From IMG/VR virus record IMGVR_UViG_3300046534_001374, positions 1 to 64,000 of that record: a stretch of 64,000 nt of DNA; one strand, given 5' to 3'. A program made the translations under genes and the position numbers. The stretch is from a virus. Positions within the stretch are counted from its first letter, which is position 1, and each line of letters starts with the position of its first letter. Positions 1 to 9,170 of this stretch are shown here, piece by piece. The notes below the pieces were generated by a model, which did not search any database, was not told the origin of the DNA, and saw nothing but the letters and a program-made list of their open reading frames with translations.

Positions 1-111
1 CAGCGAGTATCACCAGTGTATTTTGGTGGCATCGTAAGTGACCGTGAAATAAAAACACAAGCCCTCAAAAAACTATCAGAAACCGAAAAGAGGGTTTTGG
101 GGCTATCTTAA
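1..111 (+). CDS. 3' end of a gene entering from the left
   Basis: An open frame runs from base 1 to a TAA at 109-111 and gives 36 residues, ending in a charged stretch and VLGLS. It is followed 24 bases later by the nucleotidyltransferase gene on the same strand, so the two probably share a transcript. The fragment is too short to assign a family. Confidence 0.6.
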   Translation, partial: QRVSPVYFGGIVSDREIKTQALKKLSETEKRVLGLS

Positions 112-135
112 AAAATTAATCGAAACAATATTACA

Positions 136-849
136 ATGAAATTTTTATGCAAATATCTGGGAGGTTCACACCTATACTCCCTCAACACTCCCGCCTCCGA
201 TTTGGATGAGCGAGGAGTTTATCTCACATCTGATCTGAGTTCATTTTTTGGATTCAAGAAAGATGAATCCAAAGTTAAAACTTCAGAGACAGAAGATTAT
301 TCTTTCTATGAATTTAAATACTTTCTTCAGCTTCTGAAGAAAACCAACACCAATAGTTTGGAATGTCTCTTTGCGCCTCGCGAAGCTTTCTCAGAATACT
401 CTGAGGTTTTCGGATCGCTACAACGTAACAAACATTGGTTTGTTAACAGTAGTAAACTATTAGCTAGCCTTAGAGGTTATACTCATAACGAATCTCGTTT
501 GGCTCTTGGTGAAAGAACTGGTAAGCTTGGCGGTAAGCGAAAAGCTTGCTTGGTTGAATATGGCTTCTCACCTAAAAACGTAAGTCATATGGTTCGACTC
601 GCTTATTGTGCTGGAACCTTTTTCGAGACAGGACACTATCCAGTAGACTTGCTCGGAACTCCAGTTCATGCTCTGTGCTTGGAACTAAAAACCAATCCTG
701 AGAACTTTACAGTAGAACAAGTGACAAAGTTGTGCAAAGAACAGGTAGACGTTGTGGAAGGACTTGTGGACAAGCAAGGATTCACCTTCGACGATGGTTT
801 AGCCTCACGATGGCTTCTTGAAGCGTATCAAGAACTACTTGACTCTTAA
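136..849 (+). CDS. Predicted nucleotidyltransferase (RlaP/YcgL-like)
   Basis: The 237-residue protein begins with a pattern typical of the DNA polymerase beta-like nucleotidyltransferases common in large phages (PF10127-like): a G-G-S-H-L-Y core at residues 9-14, then L-N-T-P-x-S-D-L-D-E-R-G. The GS pair and the two aspartates of S-D-L-D would bind nucleotide and metal. The substrate is unknown. The gene follows the partial gene at the window edge. The family is called from motifs only. Confidence 0.75.
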   Translation: MKFLCKYLGGSHLYSLNTPASDLDERGVYLTSDLSSFFGFKKDESKVKTSETEDYSFYEFKYFLQLLKKTNTNSLECLFAPREAFSEYSEVFGSLQRNKHWFVNSSKLLASLRGYTHNESRLALGERTGKLGGKRKACLVEYGFSPKNVSHMVRLAYCAGTFFETGHYPVDLLGTPVHALCLELKTNPENFTVEQVTKLCKEQVDVVEGLVDKQGFTFDDGLASRWLLEAYQELLDS

Positions 850-865
850 TATGAAATAGACGCAG

Positions 866-905
866 AAAGATCTTGACTTAAATTAACATTTGGGTTAAGA
901 TCTTT
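866..905 (+). promoter_or_regulatory. Promoter embedded in an inverted repeat
   Basis: TTGACT at 873-878 and TAAGAT at 896-901 are separated by 17 bases. The outer arms AAAGATCTT and AAGATCTTT can pair and are followed by a T run, so the same 40 bases could end transcription from upstream and start it for the gene at 911. A similar arrangement occurs at 14100-14141. Confidence 0.55.
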
Positions 906-910
906 TTGTT

Positions 911-1117
911 ATGAAATCTAAAGACTTCAAATGGTTTGAAACCCAAGGCAAAAAAGGAGAGCTATTCTCTAGTGCCAAAAATATCGAAGAAAAAAAGCAT
1001 CGTTTGAAGTGGCTCAGTGAAGGTTCTTTGGAATATCACTTGACAAAATTCCAGAGTGATCCACCACCATGCCAAAAGGAAATTAATCTATATGATGCGT
1101 TCGTAAAACAACTTTAA
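911..1117 (+). CDS. Small hypothetical protein (68 aa)
   Basis: A lysine-rich 68-residue protein that matches no family I know. It starts 9 bases after a sigma70-like -10 box, so its mRNA would have almost no leader. It ends tail to tail with the minus-strand gene, overlapping it by four bases. Probably an early gene. Confidence 0.6.
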   Translation: MKSKDFKWFETQGKKGELFSSAKNIEEKKHRLKWLSEGSLEYHLTKFQSDPPPCQKEINLYDAFVKQL

Positions 1118-1731
1118 TAGATCCAGTCATTGTCATCAGTGAAGTTAACCTTCAATGCTCTCAATGCTAATCTAATTTCTTCCAAACATTCAGTATCGGC
1201 TCCACCGGAAACACTAAGTTGTTTTCCGTGGAGTCGATCTTTTTGTAGATCGAACATTAGATCGGGAATATTAATCATGTCTTCGTTGTCTTGCAGGAAG
1301 TCAATAATTTCATCGCAGTTCTCATAACCAGTTTTGATCTCTTCGAAGTGCTCATCTTCCAATGAGCGGGAATCGTAAATTTCTCTCTCAAACATAAACT
1401 GGATAATGTCAACTAAACAGTTCTCAATCCCTTCATCCATACAAGCTCTAAAAAAGGCATAACCCTTCTCCCTGTATTCGAATTTGGAATCAAAGATTAT
1501 TTCTTCAGGGACACCTTCATCATATAACCAATTTTTGTGTTCGTCGGCAGAGGGAAATCCCAACTCTTCTCCATTTATATAAACGATAACTTCCTCGAAA
1601 GTATCGTTCAACCATTCGTAGTATGATACGATATCAAAAGGGAATTCATAAGCAGGTTGAACGTCAACACTGATATGTGTTTTGCCGCTCGACTCTGTTA
1701 ATAGTTTGAAATAGTCTTTGAAATTTCCCAT
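1114..1731 (-). CDS. Putative head-packaged protein with (L/I)xE leader
   Basis: The start is placed at MGNFKDYFKLLTE. The first 13 residues form a short amphipathic helix ending in L-T-E, as in T4 internal proteins, where the gp21 protease cuts after (L/I)-x-E. The remaining ~190 residues are acidic, rich in D, E and Y, and unrecognised. A terminator hairpin at 1749-1768 lies just upstream and separates it from the next gene. The leader is visible in the sequence; packaging is inferred by analogy with T4. Confidence 0.7.
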   Translation of the reverse strand: MGNFKDYFKLLTESSGKTHISVDVQPAYEFPFDIVSYYEWLNDTFEEVIVYINGEELGFPSADEHKNWLYDEGVPEEIIFDSKFEYREKGYAFFRACMDEGIENCLVDIIQFMFEREIYDSRSLEDEHFEEIKTGYENCDEIIDFLQDNEDMINIPDLMFDLQKDRLHGKQLSVSGGADTECLEEIRLALRALKVNFTDDNDWIY

Positions 1732-1743
1732 AACATTAATTAT

Positions 1744-1772
1744 AAAAAGGAGGCTCAAACGAGCCTCCTTTT
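1744..1772. terminator. Bidirectional intrinsic terminator
   Basis: GGAGGCTC and GAGCCTCC form an 8-bp stem with a 4-base loop, flanked by an A run on the left and a T run on the right. It can work on either strand. It ends the gene at 1797-2126 before the packaged-protein gene. Confidence 0.8.
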
Positions 1773-1796
1773 GCGTTAGGTTAATAGTGGTTTTAA

Positions 1797-2126
1797 TTAG
1801 GCTTTGAGAATCTTAACGATCTCAAAGATTGCAGAACCAGCCTTAAGAGCATGTTCTGCAACGTCAATATACTTTCCACCCGCAATCTCACCAACGATAC
1901 CCTTTACGGCATCGGCGATCTCAGCGATCTCAGCATCGTCAAGATCCTTGAGTTCTTCGGGGATAGATGCAATACCCTCAAGTGCGGGGGTAATGGCGGG
2001 GATGACTTGAATCAAAACTGCGAGATCAAGCGCATCTATTTTACCATCAGCATTAGCTTCGTTAAAAGCTTTTGCCAAAACCGCAATGAGACTGATCAAT
2101 TCTGTGGTATCTTTAATATCATTCAT
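1797..2126 (-). CDS. Small helical acidic protein, hypothetical
   Basis: The 109-residue protein is almost entirely predicted helix, rich in A, I, E and D. It contains an N-A-D-G-K-I-D-A-L-D stretch near residue 25 that resembles a calcium-binding loop. Such proteins occur next to tail genes in marine phages, but no function is known to me. It is divergent from the glycosyltransferase gene across a perfect 36-bp palindrome. Confidence 0.65.
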   Translation of the reverse strand: MNDIKDTTELISLIAVLAKAFNEANADGKIDALDLAVLIQVIPAITPALEGIASIPEELKDLDDAEIAEIADAVKGIVGEIAGGKYIDVAEHALKAGSAIFEIVKILKA

Positions 2127-2138
2127 ATCACATATAAT

Positions 2139-2174
2139 TAGTAAATTTCAATAAAATTTTATTGAAATTTACTA
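2139..2174. repeat. Perfect 36-bp palindrome between divergent genes
   Basis: The 18-base half TAGTAAATTTCAATAAAA is followed directly by its exact reverse complement, with no spacer. It sits between the start codons of the minus gene (2126) and the plus gene (2195). It could be a cruciform, a dimer operator, or a shared control region for both genes. Confidence 0.9.
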
Positions 2175-2194
2175 ACAGGTTGATAAATAAAAAT

Positions 2195-2800
2195 ATGAAA
2201 TATTATGTAGTTTCGGTCCCTCGCAACGGAAGACTTGAAAACATAGAAAAACAAGAAACTGTGCTGGGGGAATCTATCATTAGGATTAATTCGTTTGATA
2301 AAAAGTTGATCCCTGAAGGCACTCTCTCGCACGAGGAGGGGTATTGGGGTTGTCCGATTTCCCTCGGGGAGAAGTGCTGCTACCACGGACATTTGATGGC
2401 TCTTAAACAGATTGTGGACAGTGGGGATTCTTATGGGGTGGTATTTGAGGATGACTTTAATATTCTTGATGTAAATAAATTAAAGAATTGCCTAGAGAAA
2501 ATACCAAAAGAGCTTGACCACTTACAACTCCACCGAATCGAATTTGTGAGAGAATGGACTAAGGTAGACAGCGAGTATTACAATGAAGATTTTGATTTTT
2601 GTAATGAGACCTCGCTTCTTCAACCAGCATATGTGATCTCATCAAGCTTGGCTGCGTATATTCTTAAAGAAGAGGGTATTAACAAAATCCCATACGATCA
2701 CTTACATATCCAAATCAGCCGAGATACCAGCTTTAATTATTTTGAAGTTAAAGAGAGTGTTGTGGAAACAGTAAACTTAGCCAGTATTATCAATGAATAA
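2195..2800 (+). CDS. Glycosyltransferase family 25-like
   Basis: The start is set at MKYYVV, after a GATAAATA word. The 201-residue protein carries GT25 hallmarks: S-L-G-E-K-C-C-Y-H-G-H near residue 70, then V-V-F-E-D-D at about 95, the metal and sugar-nucleotide site. Family members transfer galactose or similar sugars to lipopolysaccharide or proteins. It overlaps the next gene by 8 bases, so the two are translationally linked. The target may be the host surface or a virion protein. Confidence 0.75.
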   Translation: MKYYVVSVPRNGRLENIEKQETVLGESIIRINSFDKKLIPEGTLSHEEGYWGCPISLGEKCCYHGHLMALKQIVDSGDSYGVVFEDDFNILDVNKLKNCLEKIPKELDHLQLHRIEFVREWTKVDSEYYNEDFDFCNETSLLQPAYVISSSLAAYILKEEGINKIPYDHLHIQISRDTSFNYFEVKESVVETVNLASIINE

Positions 2801-3374
2801 CAAAGAAGAATTATTGGATCTTATTCAGATAGGTGCTCATATCGGAGATGATCACGTTTCATCACTCATCTCTCGAAATCTGGTCAGTCGTTGTCTTCTG
2901 TTCGAACCGATTGGGAATCTATTCATATGTTGTGAAGGATTCTATAAAGATAACCCGAACATAAAAGTAGTCCAAAAAGCTATAGTTTGTGATGATACTA
3001 ATTCTTGCACGATGTTTTTGCCGATAGACTCAGAAATTAGCTGGAGCAACCAATTAGCTTCTATTTATGAAGAACATGCTGCAACATTCGGAATTACTGA
3101 AATTGAAAAACAGGTTGTAGACGCACTTGATGCTTCTCTACTACCCGACGCAAAATATCTTTATATTGATACGGAGGGTTATGACTATGATATCATAAGA
3201 AAATATCTATCGTCTAGGACATTTAGACCACAAGAAATTTACTTTGAACATGAACACATCAAGGAACCAAACTATCGCCAAATCATAGCACAGTTTGGTT
3301 ATACTGTAAAAAACATCGATCATTTAAATACACTAGCTGTTCGTGATGATATCACACATTCCATCTTTTCCTAA
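2793..3374 (+). CDS. FkbM-like SAM-dependent methyltransferase
   Basis: The 193-residue protein has a Rossmann-type start (D-L-I-Q-I-G-A-H-I-G-D), an L-F-E-P strand, N-I-K-V-V-Q-K-A-I, and the motif Y-I-D-T-E-G-Y-D that is characteristic of FkbM family methyltransferases (PF05050). These enzymes usually O-methylate sugars or small molecules. The overlap with the GT25 gene points to joint glycan modification. It ends tail to tail with a minus-strand glycosyltransferase, sharing 23 bases. Confidence 0.7.
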   Translation: MNNKEELLDLIQIGAHIGDDHVSSLISRNLVSRCLLFEPIGNLFICCEGFYKDNPNIKVVQKAIVCDDTNSCTMFLPIDSEISWSNQLASIYEEHAATFGITEIEKQVVDALDASLLPDAKYLYIDTEGYDYDIIRKYLSSRTFRPQEIYFEHEHIKEPNYRQIIAQFGYTVKNIDHLNTLAVRDDITHSIFS

Positions 3375-4074
3375 ATGGCTCTAGTTTAAATTCAAACGGT
3401 CCGGCAAAATGGTTAAAAATACCCAAGCTACAATTGCCCTCGGAAAGAACTATATTATTCCACATAGTCCCTAGCTCTCGATACCGCATACCCTCTTCTA
3501 GAACTGATTTGATTACTAGAAAATTGAAATATCCTTGCTCATAATTGGAGCCTCGTAGTGATTCTATCGGGGGATGTTGAATTGCAACACCCAAGATTGC
3601 TTTGGCGGCTTTTTTATTTAAAACTAATACTCCAGAATTAAAGTAACTATAAAAATGCGGACACTCCAGTTGGTAATGTTTAAGTATTTCACCCCTAAAA
3701 TCCTGAATCCACTCTTCATGCATACAAAAATCACCAACAGCCATGAAGTCTACATTTTGTTTGTGGAACCAGTAGAATATATTGTTCTCGTTTGGTAGGC
3801 CGTCTATTGAAGACTTCTTATTGAAGAAAATGTCAGTATCAATATATAAGAGATTGTCATACTCTTCAAATTGCGGGTCTTCCACAAAGCTTTTAATTAA
3901 AGAAATCTTCTTCCAGTGTGGGGTAGCCCCCTCAAATTGAATTTCTTCGGTCTTATACTCTATAATCGGGCGGCCTATTTGTTGGGCATATTGTTTAATA
4001 GAATTAATACAAGTTCGCCTAAATTTAGTTTGGGTCGGATAATCGTTAATTATCGCTATAACATCTTTACTCAT
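3352..4074 (-). CDS. Glycosyltransferase with DxD motif
   Basis: The 240-residue protein contains L-L-Y-I-D-T-D-I-F-F near residue 75, the DxD metal site of GT-A glycosyltransferases, and later Y-F-N-S-G-V-L-V-L-N, which resembles the acceptor region of GT8 and GT34-type enzymes. It is the second gene of a minus pair with the gene at 4076, one base apart. The sugar and acceptor cannot be told from sequence. Confidence 0.65.
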   Translation of the reverse strand: MSKDVIAIINDYPTQTKFRRTCINSIKQYAQQIGRPIIEYKTEEIQFEGATPHWKKISLIKSFVEDPQFEEYDNLLYIDTDIFFNKKSSIDGLPNENNIFYWFHKQNVDFMAVGDFCMHEEWIQDFRGEILKHYQLECPHFYSYFNSGVLVLNKKAAKAILGVAIQHPPIESLRGSNYEQGYFNFLVIKSVLEEGMRYRELGTMWNNIVLSEGNCSLGIFNHFAGPFEFKLEPFRKRWNV

Positions 4075-4075
4075 T

Positions 4076-4747
4076 TTAATCTTTTTCGTTAGTATTATTT
4101 AAGTCTTGTTCAATAATAAAGTTCAATAAATCCAACTTATGTTCAAACGGAACCCCCGCAGCATGAATCGCATATGGGTCACTACAAAGATCTTCAATAT
4201 CAATAGACCCTCCAATCATAGTATTGTAGTTTACTGGCAATAGTTTTAACTCTACGCCTGAGTTCTGAACTGCATAGTTAACCGCCGATTGCTCTCCAAA
4301 GTCCGAGAAGTCTTCAGGTTTGGTTCTTAAATGCGTCAGAGCATCGTCGAAGATCTTTACATGACGGTGGTTGAAAATCATAAAGCCTCCGTTGAAATAT
4401 TTGGAGGTATCCATGCCCAATCTTTTACAATCTTTATATGAAAAGGCATCGGGCCAAGTTTCGCAATTATACGGATGGCCGTCACAATCTTTAACTGCGA
4501 TAAATTCCTCTTTATCATCGAAAGGCGAGAGATCAACATCTTTCATAAACCAAAGGTCTGCATCGAAAAATACAACCGACCCTTTTTTAGGAATACTAGA
4601 TAATTGTAACTTGGCAGTATAATTTCGTTCGTGTGTTGTATGCAACACAAAACAGTTGAGACCTGTGTGCCGCATAAATCGTTTTCGCGCTTCTTCCGCA
4701 ATCCCCGAATTACTATAATTGGGTGAAGAGATGGTGATACCTATCAT
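4076..4747 (-). CDS. GT8-like glycosyltransferase
   Basis: The 223-residue protein shows V-V-F-F-D-A-D-L-W-F at about residue 60 (DxD) and K-Y-F-N-G-G-F-M-I-F-N at about residue 117, the typical GT8-like pair of motifs. The C-terminus has I-H-A-A-G, the usual late histidine region. It is transcribed with the neighbouring DxD enzyme and faces the GT25/FkbM pair, giving four glycan genes in 2.5 kb beside tail genes. Confidence 0.7.
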   Translation of the reverse strand: MIGITISSPNYSNSGIAEEARKRFMRHTGLNCFVLHTTHERNYTAKLQLSSIPKKGSVVFFDADLWFMKDVDLSPFDDKEEFIAVKDCDGHPYNCETWPDAFSYKDCKRLGMDTSKYFNGGFMIFNHRHVKIFDDALTHLRTKPEDFSDFGEQSAVNYAVQNSGVELKLLPVNYNTMIGGSIDIEDLCSDPYAIHAAGVPFEHKLDLLNFIIEQDLNNTNEKD

Positions 4748-4783
4748 TGGTATTAATTACCACACAACCACCGCAAAGCAAGC

Positions 4784-5503
4784 TTAAATTCCTATATCAT
4801 CGTCAATTAATGGTAGGTATCCTTCATCATTAATGTAACAATTTTCCACGGGGTCGCAAACACTCCAATCAATCTCAAAACACTCCTCACAGGTTCTTTC
4901 TAATACAGCAGTGATGCTCTTCTCTGAAGGGTAGTCGTCATAATATCCAAAACAAAAACTATCGCGCCAGCCGCAAAGCTGTCCATTGACGAATACCTTA
5001 GAAGGATTGTTTAATATAACTACGCCCTCTTTGAAATCAAATGTTTCGTCTGTCGTGAAATAATGTCGCGGTAAACAATGCTGAAATGGTGTTTCTGGTA
5101 GATCCTCTACAGGCGGGGAAACCGTATTGTCTACAGATAGCTTGACTCTGATAGGGGGAGGGCAATTAGTGGTAACATAAACTTTAAAGTTCATACCGTC
5201 ATCGACAGAAGCAAATCCATCCTCGGGATACTCTTCAAATTTGATAGAGTCTGTAACGTATGGCTTTACTGCCACTACAATGCAGTCTAAGACCTCATTG
5301 GCATTTTCCTCACAAGTCCTAAGACAAGCTTTAAAAGTGCCGTAGGTGTCGTATGTGTGTGAAATAACACTACGGCTATCAACCATTGCCGTATTACCAT
5401 CCCCGAAATCTAGTAGAGTCTGTGGCGGATTATCACCGCTTATTTTAAAACAAAAAGAGTCTAACTTTGCGTATCCTATTTGATTGTCGATTCTGAGTGG
5501 CAT
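4784..5503 (-). CDS. Virion protein with PKD-like domain
   Basis: The 239-residue protein has a PKD-type signature near residue 30: L-D-F-G-D-G, followed about 20 residues later by H-T-Y-D-T-Y-G-T-F. This immunoglobulin-like fold is common in phage adhesins. The C-terminal half has many cysteines, including C-E-E-C. It lies last in a block with gp6 and the large protein at 5509, so it is probably a baseplate-attached or fibre component. Confidence 0.6.
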   Translation of the reverse strand: MPLRIDNQIGYAKLDSFCFKISGDNPPQTLLDFGDGNTAMVDSRSVISHTYDTYGTFKACLRTCEENANEVLDCIVVAVKPYVTDSIKFEEYPEDGFASVDDGMNFKVYVTTNCPPPIRVKLSVDNTVSPPVEDLPETPFQHCLPRHYFTTDETFDFKEGVVILNNPSKVFVNGQLCGWRDSFCFGYYDDYPSEKSITAVLERTCEECFEIDWSVCDPVENCYINDEGYLPLIDDDIGI

Positions 5504-5508
5504 ATTAT

Positions 5509-7278
5509 TTATGATGAGTATTCACGGAGATCTTTGATTTTCAAATCAGATTTCCAGTTTAGTTTATTTATAATATTGGTAACAGGAACATTTTGTTCCA
5601 CAACATCAAAAACCTCTTCACTGATTTTTAATTGATCTTCTGGGTCTTCAAACCCACTATTAATTAGGTTTACATTGAACCGAGAAGATTTAAATCCGGT
5701 GGGTCTAAACATATAGAATAGATCGATATCTTCTTTGAAAGAGACGGGGTATTTAGTGGGAAGCTCCATTTTGATTGGGCCCAATATTCTTTTCTTTTGT
5801 GAAAATGTATTAAATGATTTGGATAGAGCTAAATTATCAATAACGCCTTTAAAGAAAACCGGATCTTCGATACCTAGCTCTTCCTTCTTCGCTCTGAAGT
5901 TTCCACTGTCAGCACCAATCAAAGTAGGTCTGCTGTTTTCATCGTCGTAAAATATAACACCGGATTGTTCGAAAGAATCAACAACATTACCGTTTAAAAA
6001 TAATTTACCTTGTCCGTCCAGACCGTTATACAGAAACTTGAAATTATGTGTTCCTGTTAGAGAGGTTACATCGTGTGATAAGGTTCTATATTTCACATTA
6101 CCATCACAAGCATCCACAATAGCGACTCTAGCTACAATCCTAGAATCATTATTGTTTGCACAGTTAACACTGTAGGTTTTTTTGTGTCTGAATGAAGTAA
6201 AATCACCGTTTGCACAAAATCTTACATTCTCAAATGAAGTCTCGGGATATCTTTCAACATCCAACAAATTAGTCAACAAGATACAATCAATAATGTCGGC
6301 ATTGCCATTTAATTTCAGAGCATAGTTGGATTCTTCTAATACAACCCAAGTATATTCTTCATAACCATCTATAGTAAGTTTTCTGGTGAACGATATACTA
6401 ACTCCTTTTTTAGTATTATCGCATGGATCGGTAATACACGGTTTAATGTTATGAAATTCTTTGTTAAATATAACCCTACCCCGTTTATCCATTTTGATAA
6501 GCTTATTCCCTTGGTATACTATCCATATATCATCATTAACATCAATTCCGAAAGTATCCGTTTTAATACTGGCAAAGAAAAACCCATTACCATTCTTATA
6601 GATGGTATTTCCGAATAAGTTATAATGATTGTCTTCGCAATCTGTCAACATAGGCGTTCCTTTATTGGAGTAAAATGATTTTATCTCATCCTGACTAGTG
6701 ATTACAAAATTGGTATGGCCACTTTGACTTAATGCAATAGTAGAAACATATGAACCTGCATTTGTATATTTTAATATGTGATCTTCCGCCAAATTTAGGA
6801 AATATACGTCACCAACGCTATCGATGTTAATGGTAATGATTTCAAACAACTCCCCAACAAGGGTAAATTCTTTTACAAGAATATTATTAGTATCGAATCT
6901 AAAAACTTTATTGTTACCTTGATCGTAATAATACTTGTTACCGAAATGGTCGATGGTTTGTGTCGAAATTTCTATAGGATTTTCTTGATCGGGAAAATCG
7001 CGTTGGGATAATAGTTTACCTTCTTGGTTGAAAAAGGATAAATGGTTATTCCCGCAATCGGTAATCGTCAGGTTCGAAATTTCTTCAAGTCCGTTTTGGT
7101 AGAACACCCCGTAACCTTGGTTATCGAAATTTCCAACAATCTGCGAACTATTGGGCTGATTCCAACTACGAAGTGTCAAATCGAAGTCAATACAAATCGT
7201 ATTGGTTGGATAGAAATCTTCATTGACAGGAAATCTAAGATAATTTCTTCCAGAAAGAATTAGGGTATTATTAGACAT
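5509..7278 (-). CDS. Large virion protein, lectin and propeller-like
   Basis: The 589-residue protein begins like a concanavalin-type (LamG) domain and has a second one at about 430-510 (H-N-F-K-F-L-Y-N-G-L-D ... V-F-F-K-G-V-I-D-N-L-A-L-S). Between them are repeated short beta units such as F-D-T-N and D-K-R-G-R, resembling an NHL-like propeller. The start ATG shares one base with the gp6 stop (TAATG), so translation is coupled. A glycan-binding baseplate or fibre protein is the likely role. Confidence 0.6.
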   Translation of the reverse strand: MSNNTLILSGRNYLRFPVNEDFYPTNTICIDFDLTLRSWNQPNSSQIVGNFDNQGYGVFYQNGLEEISNLTITDCGNNHLSFFNQEGKLLSQRDFPDQENPIEISTQTIDHFGNKYYYDQGNNKVFRFDTNNILVKEFTLVGELFEIITINIDSVGDVYFLNLAEDHILKYTNAGSYVSTIALSQSGHTNFVITSQDEIKSFYSNKGTPMLTDCEDNHYNLFGNTIYKNGNGFFFASIKTDTFGIDVNDDIWIVYQGNKLIKMDKRGRVIFNKEFHNIKPCITDPCDNTKKGVSISFTRKLTIDGYEEYTWVVLEESNYALKLNGNADIIDCILLTNLLDVERYPETSFENVRFCANGDFTSFRHKKTYSVNCANNNDSRIVARVAIVDACDGNVKYRTLSHDVTSLTGTHNFKFLYNGLDGQGKLFLNGNVVDSFEQSGVIFYDDENSRPTLIGADSGNFRAKKEELGIEDPVFFKGVIDNLALSKSFNTFSQKKRILGPIKMELPTKYPVSFKEDIDLFYMFRPTGFKSSRFNVNLINSGFEDPEDQLKISEEVFDVVEQNVPVTNIINKLNWKSDLKIKDLREYSS

Positions 7279-8990
7279 TATTTAAAATTGATTTGATTAA
7301 GAATATCGTCCTTTACAAATCGAGGAACGAATATACCGGTAAATACATTGGTTGGCGGGGCGCTAGAGATCCTTTCGGGGTATGACGGATTCCATTCATA
7401 CAAACTTAATCCAGAATTTACAATATCGCCATTATATGTTTCGATTCCTCGAACTCCGTCTATGGAAAGTAATTTACTATTAATTTGCGAAACGTCTATT
7501 GTCTGGTTGAATAGTAACGACCTCTCCGCGAAGTATAATTCGATATTGTTGATAACTTCTAGTTTTAAATCTTCCTCACTTCTGTTTGTGTTTGGTGATT
7601 TGGTGATTGTTAGTCCACTACTCTGTAAGTCTGTGAAAAGGATAGAATCTATGGGTGTGGCAATACCAAAATTTATGATAATCGCATCCGATGGGATAAT
7701 CTCGGCAGATAGGGTTTTGGTTTTTTCCATCTTATCCACAATTAATTGCTTTTGGACGTTGGAAATATAATTTCCGTTTTTAGGAATTAGGAATAGGTAT
7801 ACGTTATTAAAATTTACAGAACTAGAGAAGTATATTTGATTAAACAATGCGCGATTTTCTTCGAAGGGTTTATCCAAGCCTAAGTTGGTATAATATTTAA
7901 TGTAGTTTTCAAGATACTCCTCATTTGAGAGTATTAACACATCCGAAACGAAGTGGGCGAAGTTATTCAAAACAAAACTCCGATAATCTTCTCCGGTGAC
8001 CAGCCTGTTTTGGGATTTAAACGTTGAAGGTGCATTTCTTCTGATCTCTGCAACAGTTTCAGGATCTGACTTGGGTGTGGATGTAGATGTGTTTGACCCA
8101 ACAAAAGAAGTCGCAAGATCGTTAAGGTATAGTGATTTGGTTGTATCCACTACATCCAAAAGAATAGAATTGAAACGGGTGGTGTTCAATCTACCTAAAG
8201 GTTCCGATTCGACCGCCCCCAACGCAATAACATCAATATCATTGTTTACCGAAAGATAATAAATCGCAATTTCGGAATTGGCTGGGGGGCTATAACCGTT
8301 AATACCATCGCCGAATGTTATATCATAAGAGCCTCTGTCGTTATAACGAGATTCGAAAGACTTATCACTACCACTAGAAAGGAATAGGCTATCAACCTGC
8401 TCAAATTCTTCCCATTGACCACTAGGTTCTTTAATATAGACATCGACACTATTATGATCGATTTTGTTGTCTCCACGAAAAATAGCATATTTCTGATTCT
8501 TTTCACCAGTAGCGGGAATTATAGGATATTCGACATAAGATCCGCCTCGAAATATTTGATCCTCAAACACCGTAGATTCGTGGGCGAACTCGTTAGTGAA
8601 CGTTAGGTCTCTATCCGTAGAGAACCGCCCCGAAGACGTTTCTATGGAGCTGTAGCGAGGAATAGAGTATGTTATAAAGCTTAGTGTTCTAGATGTAGCA
8701 ATATCCAAGAACATTGAAGACGATTGGTGTCCCACCGGATTATAACCAAGCATTTTAGTTTGGTTAATTAGTGATTCGACGGAATTGGTCTTTGTAAATG
8801 AACTATTAGCCGCAGTCCTATTTAATTGGAACATCAACAGCGAAAAAACCGAAGAAACTGCTTCGGACAAAATAGTTGCAGAAGAACCCCTTTGGGTTAC
8901 ATCGGGAAACTCAGCACTTAATTTTTGTTTTATAAGCCCATCGATGGAGCCTATATTGAATCTCAAATAATCTTGTGGATCGTCAGCCAT
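7278..8990 (-). CDS. 6: Baseplate wedge protein, T4 gp6-like
   Basis: The 570-residue protein (T4 gp6 is 660) contains the baseplate J/gp6 signature at about 320-345: I-R-R-N-A-P-S-T-F-K-S-Q-N-R-L-V-T-G-E-D-Y. The N-terminus resembles gp6-type wedge proteins, and the C-terminal part has S-I-D-G-V-R-G-I-E. gp6 dimers form the inner ring of the baseplate and drive sheath contraction. It is the first gene of a three-gene block. Its start is preceded by an ATAATTAA stretch and not by a Shine-Dalgarno sequence. Confidence 0.85.
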   Translation of the reverse strand: MADDPQDYLRFNIGSIDGLIKQKLSAEFPDVTQRGSSATILSEAVSSVFSLLMFQLNRTAANSSFTKTNSVESLINQTKMLGYNPVGHQSSSMFLDIATSRTLSFITYSIPRYSSIETSSGRFSTDRDLTFTNEFAHESTVFEDQIFRGGSYVEYPIIPATGEKNQKYAIFRGDNKIDHNSVDVYIKEPSGQWEEFEQVDSLFLSSGSDKSFESRYNDRGSYDITFGDGINGYSPPANSEIAIYYLSVNNDIDVIALGAVESEPLGRLNTTRFNSILLDVVDTTKSLYLNDLATSFVGSNTSTSTPKSDPETVAEIRRNAPSTFKSQNRLVTGEDYRSFVLNNFAHFVSDVLILSNEEYLENYIKYYTNLGLDKPFEENRALFNQIYFSSSVNFNNVYLFLIPKNGNYISNVQKQLIVDKMEKTKTLSAEIIPSDAIIINFGIATPIDSILFTDLQSSGLTITKSPNTNRSEEDLKLEVINNIELYFAERSLLFNQTIDVSQINSKLLSIDGVRGIETYNGDIVNSGLSLYEWNPSYPERISSAPPTNVFTGIFVPRFVKDDILNQINFK

Positions 8991-9045
8991 AAAGTTAATT
9001 ATGGCTGACGTTTAAATTCACAAGAAATTTAATGGATTAGAACAA

Positions 9046-9150
9046 GACGTGGGAGGACGACGATCTACCGCCAGCTTAGTTTGTTTTATATTAGATCGCG
9101 TTTAGATTCCGAACGGAGTTCGGTTTAGAACGCGCCTCCACTTTGACGTT
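9046..9150 (+). ncRNA. Structured RNA repeat, copy 1
   Basis: About 105 bases recur at 9555-9660 with around 85% identity. Pairing can be seen: outer ACGTGG with CCAC...ACGT, AGG with CCT, CGCG with CGCG, and the end hairpin CCGAAC-GGA-GTTCGG flanked by two TTTAGA boxes. It ends 20 bases before the ATG at 9171. Orientation is inferred from this position. It could be a 5' leader element or a small RNA. Confidence 0.65.
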
Positions 9151-9170
9151 GTCTCAGAAATTAAAAATCT

